A stretch of 64,000 nt of DNA from Calendula officinalis (taxonomy: Eukaryota > Streptophyta > Magnoliopsida > Asterales > Asteraceae): contig OY970820.1 in NCBI GenBank assembly GCA_963853835.1, forward strand, positions 81,092,909-81,156,908, given 5' to 3'. Below the pieces are notes generated by a model. That model ran no database searches and had not been told where the DNA came from. It saw only the letters and a program-made list of their open reading frames with translations. A program made the translations under genes and the position numbers. Numbering within the stretch: position 1 is the stretch's first letter; every line of letters begins with the position of its first letter. This document shows, piece after piece, positions 1 through 10,693 of the stretch.

Positions 1-1577
1 AAATAAGATTACAAATTTAAGCTTGTACTCCGTATAAGCTAATTAATAAGCTTAAAAACCGCTTAAGTAAACTTTCCCAAACAACCCATGATATTATATC
101 CCTTCAAATTATCAAATTTCCCATGTTACAAGATCATAAAAATATGTCATTTTTGGAAAACACCTAAGCTCTTGTTTCCATGCTCTTATACTATTGCAAT
201 TTTACCAATTTACCGATGATTTACCATAATCATGTATTTATAATACACCAAAACAAACTATATCTTGTTGGTCCTGTTGGATGTCTATTTAATCATAACA
301 CACCAAATTGTAATTTGCTTTGTTGGGTTAGTGTTATCTTCAGTTGTTACTTCACGTGACTAAAGTAGGTGATTCACATAGTTGGTCCACTTTTTTAAGA
401 TTAAGTTTCTCTTCAAGCCTAAAGATTTAAACCGAAACTGAACACCGAATTTAACCAAAACATAAAGGATGTCATGAATCTTAATCGATCATAGTCACTT
501 TTAGGTTTATGAACATAAAAATAGGACTAGTAATTCGTGTCTTGTCTATAAAAGTAGGATGGTAATTGCAAATAATACAAATATATTGTATCCAAAGTTG
601 ACCTTAACCCATATACATTATTTCGTGTCAGTAATTAATGCCCTACATATAAGCAAACAAGCAATGTCCAAATTATTTCTTACTTACCGACACATAGTTG
701 TGAAAATTAGTTATATTGGTAAGAAAACATGTAAGTTATGACTCAATAATGATAAATTTTACAACATTGTACAATCAAATCAAAATTTATACAGTTAACA
801 GTCCGTATGTTTTCCTCAAAACTATGACTCAATAATGATATATATCGTTTGGGTGGGAGTTATGACATTGCCGAAACTCCCTATTCTTTTCTCCTTTTGC
901 CGTTAAAAAAAATTAGATATTTTTATCTATTTTTAGTATCTATTTGATTAATATAAATATCCAAATAAAAAATGACATTACTTGTCAATCATTTTATCTA
1001 GAAAGATTTTACAACCAAAGATACAAATATTTGATCACCATAATTTCCCCAACAATCTTGAATCTGAAAGCATGTACATTAAATTTAATAGCAAAACGCC
1101 ATTCCCCCGCCGGTTTGACCCGGTCCCACAAAATGGGCCCATTAGTGAAGAAATAGTAGATCTGGTCTTCACATCACTGCAAAATCTCGTGGGTCATTTT
1201 TATTAGGTAGAAACTCGTCATTTCCATGTTCTTATTTAATATCACCACCTTTTCAATTTATGCTTAAACATTTCACACCACCGACGTTATATCCACCAAT
1301 TATTTTCATCCCTATGCACCATTTACAAAAAAATGGAACAAGTCGAAGACCAATATCGCAAAAAATCTATTCAAATGCTTCTTATGTCCTAATTAATCAT
1401 TCAAAAACGTCATTTTATTTTATAAAGCTATAGTTTTTTGGAGTCTTAGCTGCTGTTTGATAGGAACAAAATATTAAACGCTGAATGATTCAACGGGTCT
1501 CTAAATTGACACATTATGGCATGCACATAAAATGACCATTTTGACTCGTAACATTTAGGTGTTTGAAAAATATACAG
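1..1577. other. Intergenic DNA upstream of the pectate lyase exons
   Basis: AT-rich sequence with no ORF that reads as a known protein. It should hold the promoter and first exon of the downstream pectate lyase gene, but I found no ATG-led segment encoding a signal peptide with a compatible splice donor. Short ORFs here look like chance. Confidence 0.6.
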
Positions 1578-2929
1578 GAGCATTCGGAATAGCACAGAGA
1601 GAAGAAAATTAGGTTACTTTTCATGTGGCACCGGAAACCCAATCGACGACTGTTGGCGGTGTGACCACAGCTGGCAACGCCACCGTAAGAGGCTGGCGGG
1701 ATGCGCCATCGGATTTGGCCGGAACGCCGTCGGGGGCCGAGACGGCCATTACTACGTCGTATCAAACCCTAACGACGATGATGCTGTAAACCCTAAACCA
1801 GGAACCCTAAGACACGCAGTAATCCAAGACAAGCCTTTGTGGATTGTTTTCAAAAGAGACATGGTTATAACCTTGAAACAAGAACTAATCATGAATAGTT
1901 TCAAAACAATCGATGCCCGTGGAGTTAATGTTCATATTGCAAACGGCGGTTGCATAACGATTCAATATGTTACGAATATTATTATACATGGTTTGCATAT
2001 TCATCATTGTAAGCCGACTGGTAATGCGATGGTTAGAAGCTCGCCGTCTCATTATGGTTATAGAACCATGGCGGATGGTGATGGTATTTCGATCTTTGGA
2101 TCGAGCCATATTTGGATCGATCATAACACTTTATCCAAGTGCGCTGATGGATTAATTGATGCCATTATGGGTTCTACCGCTATCACGATCTCTAATAATC
2201 TGTTCACCCACCATAATGAGGTATTTTTTTAAACTTTAAACAATTTCACCCATTTTCATTAATAGAAAATTCTTATTTAATTTCTTGTTCGGGCTCGCAG
2301 GTGATGTTACTTGGTCATAGTGACTCGTACACTCGAGACAAGTTCATGCAAGTGACGGTTGCATACAACCATTTCGGCGAGGGTCTTGTTCAAAGAATGC
2401 CAAGGTACATAAAACCCTAACGAACAAAATTAGTACTAATTATAAACTAAACTCGATTAATAAAATATTGAAATTACTTAATTGTATAAACAGGTGTAGG
2501 CATGGGTATTTCCACGTTGTAAATAACGACTACACACATTGGGAAATGTACGCTATCGGTGGGAGTGCAAACCCAACAATTAACAGCCAAGGAAACCGAT
2601 TCCTCGCTCCTGCTAACCCTAATGCCAAAGAGGTAATTCATTCACTCATATTAATAAAAAAAACCGATTACATAATATGAACATGAACTAGTTAGTTGTG
2701 TTATAAACAGGTGACAAAAAGAGTTGTAACAAATGGTATGTGGAGGCATTGGAATTGGAGATCAGATGGAGACTTAATGTTAAATGGTGCGTATTTTAGG
2801 CAATCAGGTGCAGGGGCTGCATCTAATTATGCAAAGGCGTCGAGTTTAAGTGCCAAATCGTCTTCGGCTGTGGCTACTCTAACCTCCGGTGCGGGTGTAC
2901 TCAATTGCCGCCGAGGTAGACAATGTTAA
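1578..2929 (+). CDS. Pectate lyase (polysaccharide lyase family 1), 5' end missing
   Basis: Cell-wall enzyme that cleaves de-esterified homogalacturonan by calcium-dependent beta-elimination in the apoplast. Exons read as 1578-2220, 2301-2404, 2494-2632 and 2711-2929, all with GT-AG borders and matching phases, giving about 367 residues. The first exon follows a TATACAG acceptor and gives the plant signature RRKLGYFSCGTGNPIDDCW, then RNAVGGRDG. Next come FKTIDARG, WIDHNTLSKCADGLIDAIMG (calcium-site aspartates), VMLLGHSDSY, and VQRMPRCRHGYFHVVNN with the catalytic-type RMPR arginines. The protein ends LNCRRGRQC, a normal family C-terminus. Plant members are usually a little over 400 residues; the missing part is the signal peptide and short N-terminus on an upstream exon I could not identify. 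No internal stop or frameshift is seen, so the gene may be functional if that exon exists. Confidence 0.9.
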
Positions 2930-3224
2930 ATATTATTTACGCACAAAAGGAAATAATCGTTTGTTTTTGTAGCATTGTTGTTGGTTTCCGAGAATTGAAA
3001 TTATTTAAGTTCGTGTAGATTTATTACATTTCCAAAATACACCATTTTCTTTATGGAAGAGTGTAGCAACTCTGTTATTATGTAGTTGTATACACATGCT
3101 CCCTTATTTGTAAAGGAATAAGTATATGGAAATGTATCTAAGTTATTGCGGTTTGTACTTTTGTTAGTGTATATGATTTAGTTCTAATTTGTCTTTTATG
3201 TGTGTAAGAAACTTGCTATTCTTG
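2930..3224. other. 3' flank of the pectate lyase gene
   Basis: AT-rich sequence just after the stop codon, expected to contain the 3' UTR and poly(A) region. No ORF or repeat recognised. Confidence 0.5.
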
Positions 3225-3322
3225 TTATGGTAAACGTGGCATGACTGCAATTTTATAAAATTCGTTCGGAAGTATATTGCCCGAAATCAAGATTTTTAGT
3301 AAATTGTTACAATTAGCATTAA
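3225..3322 (-). pseudogene. LRR receptor-like fragment, distal part (split by Copia-1)
   Basis: If the Copia-1 insertion and one TSD copy are removed, the minus-strand reading frame of the LRR fragment at 14782-15128 runs on in frame into this segment. It gives about 30 codons with an LRR-like ISGNILPNEF run and ends at TAA. The continuous frame across the empty site is the support; the short length limits certainty. Confidence 0.5.
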
Positions 3323-3327
3323 TTAAT

Positions 3328-3946
3328 TGTTGGAGCAAAACACAGATCAACTTATTACTGATGCTGCAGTTAGTACTGATCATACTTAGTACTGATGGGG
3401 CAGAACATGTTACTACTGATGAAGTCGATACTGGTGAAGACTATAACTAAAGTTACTACTGATCAAGCTTATCGAAGATACTACTGATCAATAGTAGTTA
3501 CTACTGACGATGATAATGGACTTACTACTGGTCATCAAGTTCACTACTGACGTTACTTATTTACTACTGGTGATTGCAGAATATTACTGATACGCGTTTT
3601 GGAAGCATATCAAGTCCGAGATCTTCGTAGAGATAGTTATAGAATGTAAATCAATGTATATCTTTATATTTCGATGTAAATCAAAGTCCTAGAATAACTA
3701 GGGTAAATAGTTTAGCTTCAAGGACTATTATAAATAGTTCCTTACGAATTGTAAACGTACGTGTGTATTGTTAACTTGATAATATACATTGAAGCTTTTT
3801 GTGAAACTGTGTTCTTAATATTTTCGTATATTGTTTACAGTTCATTGTTCTTAATTACATTGATATAGTGTTGATCCGCTGCAACTTCTATAGTCAATTA
3901 GATCTAAGGTGTTAATTAACTTCTCTATAGTTAATCGATCCTGACA
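3328..3946 (+). repeat. 5' LTR of Copia-1
   Basis: Begins TGTTGGAGC and ends CCTGACA, matching 14158-14776 at 615 of 619 positions. The first 270 bp hold about 13 copies of a TACTACTGRT-type decamer. A TATAAATAG-like sequence near 3730 is a candidate U3 TATA box. Confidence 0.95.
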
Positions 3947-3948
3947 AG

Positions 3949-3960
3949 TGGTATCAGAGC
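3949..3960 (+). other. Primer-binding site of Copia-1
   Basis: TGGTATCAGAGC, the usual plant Copia site complementary to the 3' end of initiator tRNA-Met, two bases after the 5' LTR. Confidence 0.9.
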
Positions 3961-4034
3961 TTATTGGTTCTAGATCTACTATTTGTTAAGAACAATAAAA
4001 AGTTTTAATCTTTAAAACACACACATTGTTAATC

Positions 4035-6605
4035 ATGACGGATAACAATGAAAGCACTCAGGCCAATAAAATCCCTATACTCACTCCCAATAACTTTGGG
4101 ATGTGGAAGAATCGTATTAAGCAATACATGCTTATTACAGATTATTCCATGTGGGAAGTTGTCCTTGAAGGAAACAAAACTGGTCCTGGTCAAGCAAGCA
4201 GCTCTGCAACTGAGGCAGACAAACTTAAGTGTGAGAAGGAGAAGAAAGACAAGGGAATCGAACTTAAAACTCTAAGCACTCTCCTACTGGCCATTCCTAA
4301 CGACTATCAACATCTATTCGTTGAGTATGATAATGCAAAGGTACTTTGGGAAGCACTGGAGAAGAGATTCGTTGGGACCAAAAGCACCAAAAGGAACATG
4401 AAGTCTGTTCTCAAACAAGACTTTGAAAATTTCAAAGGAAAACCCAATGAAACACTCACTCAAGTGTTTGATAGATTCAACAAGTTAATTGGTGAACTTA
4501 ACCAGGTTGGGGTTAAGATGGATCAAGAAGATGTCAACATGAAGTTCCTAAGGTCTCTTAGTGAAGAATGAGCCATGTACACAGTGGTATATAGACAGAG
4601 AGATGCACTAGAAGAAAAAGAGTTGGATGAACTCTATAATGATCTCAGAGTATTTGAAACTGAGGTAAATCAAAAGAACCCTTCTATTTCTTCTAATAAT
4701 GCTGCATTTGTCTCTAGTACAGGTCAAGGTCAGGAAACCGTCACAGGAAAAGCTGCAGATTCTGAGGATACTGCAAGAGAATCCTTCTTCACTAGTCATG
4801 TGCATACTGCACTGATTAGTGATGACTTGGAACAATTGAATCCAGATGATCTTGAGGAGATGGATCTTAAATGGCAGATGGCTATGCTGAGCCTAAGGAC
4901 CAAAAGATTCTTAAAGAGGACTGGTAGGACAAGCCTCAACTTCAACAAAGGTGACAAAGCAGGATTTGACAAAACTAAAGTCAAATGTTACAACTGTAAC
5001 AACCTTGGTCACTTTGCAAAAGAATGTCCTCAGCCAGACAAAAGATCAAAATCAACTGCTCTTGTTTCACAACAAGGACAAGGCTATGATTGGAGCTTCC
5101 AAGCAGAAGAGCATGCTCAAAATCAAGCTCTCATGGCCTTTACTGACAACAAAACTGAGGTAAAACCTAAACCTTGTACTCCTGAATGTGCTAAAATTAT
5201 TAAAAACCTAGAAAAAGAAAACACTAAATTGAATGAAGATTTAGCAAAAGCAGTCAGAAGAAATCATGAGTTTGATAGTGTGATTGCTGATCAAGAACAT
5301 CAAATAAAGGTGTACCAGATGATTGATCAAAGGATAAAGGAAGAATTGCTTCAGGCTGTGGATGAGAAAGAGTTTTATGAAACAAAAAATAAAGAACTAA
5401 CAAGTAAATTAGAAGAATGTCAGCTTGAAATTGAACAAAATAAATTAACAATTAAAAAGTTTGAAAGAAGCACTAAAATTCTTGATGAATTAACTAATAA
5501 TCAAACTACAGAAAAAGTTGTTCATGGGGTGGGATATCATGCTGTACCACCTCCATATAAATTCATTCCTCCACTTAAAAACAGTTCAGAAAGAATCATT
5601 AATGAATTAAAAACTGAAAATCAAACTGAATCACATAATGAAAAATCTGAATCAAATGATTCTTCTTCTGATGATGATCAATCAATTGAATTTACAATCT
5701 CTCAAACTGAATCACCAAAATCAATTGATACAAGTTTTCACACAGCACAAAGTCCAAATGAATCTCCCAAATATAATGCAGAAAATGTACCAAAAAGTTT
5801 AACAAGGGGAAATGAAAGAAACAAAAAACAATTCTTAGATCAAAGAATACCTGAAGGTGCTAAAAATAAGAAATTAAGATGTGTTATATGCAACAAAATG
5901 AACCATTTAGCAAAGGATTGTCACTTCAATCCAATAAACTGCAAAGAGTTAAAGGAATTTAAAATTTTTAAAGAAAATGCAAAAACTCAAAAATTAAAAG
6001 ATACTACTGGTCATTCAGTAGTAAATAAAAATAAAACTCCAATTGCTGAAACACCAAGATTTGGAAGAAGTGCACCAAGATTTGTGCAACACAGAAGAGT
6101 TGGAAGCCCAAGAAACAGCAATTACTTAAAAAACAATGAAAAATCAAATCAAAATAAACAATATTCAAAATTTTCCAACACCAGTAAAAACTTTAACAAT
6201 TTTACTACTGGTGTTAACTCTAAGTATAATGCTGTATGGTACCAGTACAAGAACACTACTGGTAAAAACCCTAATTACAAAAATACTACTGCTCCCAAAC
6301 CAACTTTCAAAAATACTACTGGTGTCAACCCTAAAAACACTACTGGTCATTCTAAACATGGTAAGTACCCAAATACTACTGGTCCATCAGTAGTAAAGCA
6401 TTCAAAAGCTAAACATCATGGGTATAAACCAAGATCAGTAGAAAACTCAAACACCAGTAACACTTTTAAAAGGGCAGTAGTAAAACTAAACGCCAGTACT
6501 AAACAAGTGTGGGTACCAAAAATGTTTAAAGTTAAATCCTCAAAAGCTTATTTCTCAAAGGATGAACCCAAGACATATAAAGCTTGGGTTCCCAAACTTA
6601 ACTAA
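4035..6605 (+). pseudogene. gag: Copia-1 gag (nucleocapsid precursor) with one in-frame TGA
   Basis: Forms the virus-like particle that packages the element's RNA. ATG at 4035 starts MTDNNESTQ; the upstream TTG start is not needed. The N-terminal half is the UBN2-type Copia gag fold (IPILTPNNFGMWKNRIKQYM near residue 14). A TGA at 4569-4571 interrupts the frame where the family normally has tryptophan after SLSEE; the same frame continues for 676 codons. Two CCHC zinc knuckles follow, CYNCNNLGHFAKEC near 4987 and CVICNKMNHLAKDC near 5880, separated by a long Lys/Glu/Asn-rich coiled-coil-like stretch. The C-terminus is rich in NTTG repeats encoded by the ACTACTGGT motif and ends WVPKLN-stop. 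pol lies in the -1 frame. The stop is either a nonsense mutation or, less likely, a readthrough site. Confidence 0.88.
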
Positions 6606-6607
6606 TC

Positions 6608-9600
6608 CTTTACTCACTTGTGCAGAGCATTCAGATCCCAGAAGAAGGAAGAACATGGCATATTGATAGTGGATGCTCAAGGCACATGACTGGGAATCTG
6701 CAAATTCTTAAAGATTTCAAGTCATTTGATGGAGGATATGTGGCATTTGGTGAGAATCCACAGGGAGGTAAGATTACAGGTAAAGGTACTGTTACTAATG
6801 GCAAAATTACCTTTGATGATGTATTTTATGTAGCTGAACTAAAATACAATCTTGTCAGTGTGTCTCAAGTGTGTGATAAAAAGAATAAAATTCTTTTCAC
6901 AGACATTGAGTGCATCATTCTTTCTCCTGACTTTATTTTAAATGAAAAATATGTTGTTTTAAGAACTCCAAGGAGAAACAATGTGTATTGCCTGGATATA
7001 GGGGGAGAACTCATTTCTTCAAATGAGGTCAACTGTTTTATATCCAAGGCAAACACCACTGAATCAGAACTATGGCATAGAAGGATGTGTCACACAAATT
7101 TCAAAAACATGAACAATTTAGTAAAGAGAAATTTGGTCATTGGACTACCTCAAAAACAATTCATGTGTGATCATCATTGTGTTGCATGCCTAAAAGGTAA
7201 ACAACATAAAACTTCTCATAAGTCCAAATCCGTGAATTCTATTTCTGTTCCTTTACAACTCCTACATATGGACCTATTTGGACCTACAAATGTAATGAGT
7301 ATTGGAAATAAACAATATTGTCTTGTTATTACTGATGACTTTTCCAGATATACATGGGTTTTCTTTCTCAGGACAAAGGATGAAACAAGTGAACTCATAA
7401 AGAACTTAATTGTCAAACTGGAGAACACATCTGATCAAAAAGTTAAAGCCATAAGATGTGATAATGGCATAGAATTTAAAAATGCTAACTTAATTAACTT
7501 TTGTGATCTTAAGGGTATTGACAGGCAATACAGCTCACCCAGAACTCCTCAACAAAATGGTGTAGCTGAAAGAAGAAATAGAACCATCATTGAAGCAGCA
7601 AGATCAATGCTTGCAGACTCAAAATTACCAATTACTTTTTGGGCAGAAGCTGTTAATACTGCTTGTTATGTTCAAAACAGAGTATTAATAGTGAAGCCAC
7701 ATTTTAAAACACCATATGAACTTTTTAATAAAAGAAAACCTTCCATAAGTTTTCTAAAATCATTTGGTTGTCCTTGTACTATTTTGATTACAAGAGAACA
7801 AATTGGTAAGTTTGACTGCAAATCTGATGATGGAATCTTTGTGGGATACTCTACTCAAAGCAAATCATACAGAGTATTCAACAAAAGACTAAGGATAATT
7901 GAAGAAAGCATCAATGTATCCTTTAATGAAAATATACCTAATGAACAAGGAAATGGTCCAGATTGGCTATTTGACATAGACAATCTAACCAAATCCTTTA
8001 ATTCTAACATGAATTTCAATGCAGGTAATTCAAATTGTCACTATCAAAAGGAAGGAACATCATCTCTTAATACTGGTCAAGAGGAAATGAGATACATAGT
8101 AGTTAATACTGCTCCCATAGTTAATACTGAGGACAGTAACAACTCAAATTCTGGAACCAGTAGTAACTCTGAGAATGAGGACAGTAGTAATTCAAATACT
8201 ACTGATGCCAGTAATAGTACTCAAAATACTACTGGTCCCAACAATAACCTAGATTCTCAAGATACTACTGATACCAGTATCAACAACAATACTACTGATC
8301 TCAATGAAGATAATAGCAGTAGTAACTCTGACCAAGATGATGATGAACCAAACATGAATGACAATGAAGGATCTCTAGAAGAACAACTACCTGAGACAAA
8401 TGAGTCCAATCTTGAAAATCAACTAGTGGTTGATAAAGCTACAACCACAAGGACTCAGAAGAACCATCCATTAGACCTTGTTCTAAGTGATGTTAACTCA
8501 CCACTACAAACAAGAAGCAAATTAAATAAAAGCTTAACTGCAAACATGTGTAACATAAGTCTAATTGCTAATGAGTGTATGTTTGAATGCTTTTTGTCTC
8601 AGGATGAACCAAAGAAGATCCAACAAGCAATGAAGGACTCAAACTGGATTGAGGCAATGCAAGAGGAACTCCTTCAATTTAAGTTACAAGCTGTTTGGAC
8701 ACTTGTACCTCTACCCAAAGGAAAAAGAGCCATTGGAACAAGATGGATCTTCAGAAACAAGAAAGATGAAAGAGGTATAGTGATCAAGAACAAAGCCAGA
8801 CTTGTAGCCCAAGGATACACTCAAGAAGAAGGAATAGACTATGATGAAGTATATGCTCCTGTTGCTAGAATTGAAGCCATAAGAATATTTCTAGCATATG
8901 CTTCTTTCAAGAAGTTCAAAGTATATCAAATGGATGTGAAGAGTGCATTCCTATATGGGAAGATTGAAGAAGAGGTCTATGTATGCCAACCTCCAGGTTT
9001 TGAAGATCCAAAACATGATGATTATGTGTTCAAATTGGATAAAGCTCTGTATGGCCTACATCAGGCACCAAAAGCATGGTATGACACATTATCATCATAC
9101 CTATTGAAGAACAACTTTAAAAGATGAGCCATTGATAAAACTTTGTTTACAAAGAAAGTCAAAGATGATATACTACTGGTACAAATCTATGTAGATGATA
9201 TCATCTTTGGTTCAACCAATGATTTATTATGCAAAGAATTTGAAGAACTGATGCAGATTAAATTCAAGATGAGCTCTATGGGTCCAATGAACTTCTTCCT
9301 TGGACTCCAAGTCAATCAAAGAACAGATGGTATTTTGATAAATCAATCAATATATGTCAAAGACATCTTGGAAAAGTTTGATTTGAAAGACAGTAAAAGT
9401 GCTAGTACACCAATGGAAACACACAAACACCTACATCCTGATGTTGAGGGGGAGGATGTAGATGAACACTTATATAGATCAATGATAGGCTCTTTGATGT
9501 ACTTAACTGCATCAAGACCTGACATTATGTATAGTGTCTGTGTGTGTGCAAGATATCAAGCAAGACCCAAAGAACTACACTTGCAGGCTGTTAAAAGAAT

Positions 9601-10132
9601 ATTCAGATACTTGAAAGGCAAACCATCACTAGGTCTATGGTATCCACATGATTCACCCTTTGAACTCATAGCATACACAGATAGTGACTATGGAGGTGAA
9701 TGTCAAGATAGAAAGTCCACTACTGGTGGATGTCAATTCTTCGGATCAAGACTGGTGTCATGGCAATGTAAGAAGCAAACAAATGTATCAACATCAACTG
9801 CTGAAGCAGAGTATGTAGCTGCATCTGCTTGCTGTGCTCAAGTACTCTGGATTCAAAACCAGCTTCTAGACTTTGGTATCTCTATCCTTAAAACTCCTAT
9901 TTTTATTGATAATCAAAGTGCTATTAGTATTGTGAACAATCCAGTAAAACACTCAAAAACCAAACACATTGAAATAAGATTTCACTTTATAAGAGATTGT
10001 AATGAAAAGAAATTAATCAAAGTAGTTAAAATCCATACTGATGATCAATTAGCAGATCTTTTTACAAAAGCATTTGATGTAGGAAGATTCAACTTCTTGG
10101 TTAGCAGTATTGGAATGATTTTGATAAATTAA
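6608..10132 (+). pseudogene. pol: Copia-1 pol (protease, integrase, reverse transcriptase, RNase H) with one TGA
   Basis: Carries the enzymes for proteolysis, reverse transcription and integration. Open from about 6608 in the -1 frame relative to gag; the first strong residues are near a GTG at 6620. Counting from there, retropepsin WHIDSGCSRHMTG has its aspartate at residue 16; the integrase HHCC finger lies at about 152-190; the integrase core has D218, D281 and E317 (DD35E). A Ser/Asn/Asp-rich linker with NTTG/NTTD runs follows, then Copia RT (QMDVKSAFLYG, YVDDIIFG near 9188) and RNase H (YTDSDYGG, STAEAEYVA, IDNQSA). A TGA at 9125-9127 separates the RT finger/palm part from YVDD, where the family has a residue after NNFKR. 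All catalytic residues are intact apart from this stop. Confidence 0.92.
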
Positions 10133-10555
10133 AATCTCACTTAAAATCATGTGTAAAGTTATTGTTGTAAAATATTATTTATTTACTTAAGTGTTTTACT
10201 ACTGGTATATCTGTATTACTGGTATGTAGGCATGTGCACAAAATACTACTGGTAGTTAAATACTACTGGTGTGTATTAGGTTTACATAAATACTACTGGT
10301 CAGTCAGTACTACTGGTATTCACATATACTACTGGTCTTGTGTGTTAATGGTTACTACTGATGTCTATAGTTACTACTGATGTCAAAATCCTTAGTCACT
10401 ACTGATGTTAGTAGATACTACTGACGTTTTACTACTGATATCACATTTACTACTGGTCTTTCAGAAACACAATTACGAAACTAACCCCCATGAAAATAAC
10501 CGTTATGTTATGATTCGAAGGACATTTTAGTCGTTTTGCAGGTTAAATCGAAAGA
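10133..10555 (+). repeat. Spacer with dense ACTACTGRT array
   Basis: Noncoding gap between pol and the extra ORF. From 10196 to 10458 there are about 13 copies of ACTACTGGT or ACTACTGAT-type sequence, spaced 14-35 bp apart and mostly preceded by T or AAT. The array ends about 100 bp before the TATA box of the extra ORF. The same motif fills the LTR. Confidence 0.9.
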
Positions 10556-10564
10556 TATAAAAGG
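10556..10564 (+). promoter_or_regulatory. Candidate internal TATA box for the Copia-1 extra ORF
   Basis: TATAAAAGG lies 138 bp before the ATG at 10694, followed by a pyrimidine-rich, leader-like stretch without upstream ATG before the start. Copia-2 has a TATAAATAA box at nearly the same distance (128 bp) from its extra ORF, which supports a real promoter. Confidence 0.6.
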
Positions 10565-10693
10565 CGGCAGTCGATTAATTTAGCATTATCTTCACTTCGA
10601 TTTGCTAAATTCTCTCGATAAACCCTAGTTTACGATCAAAAATCCTTCATCAGTAACAACATTCATTCCTGTTTTTCTCAAAATTCCACAACA

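Noticed and set aside
6340..6380. A perfect splice donor (CATG|GTAAGT) in Copia-1 gag that might splice to the CAG before pol
   Set aside because: The donor is in phase 1 and the CAG acceptor in phase 0, so splicing would not join gag to pol in frame; the GTAAGT is also part of the coding repeats.
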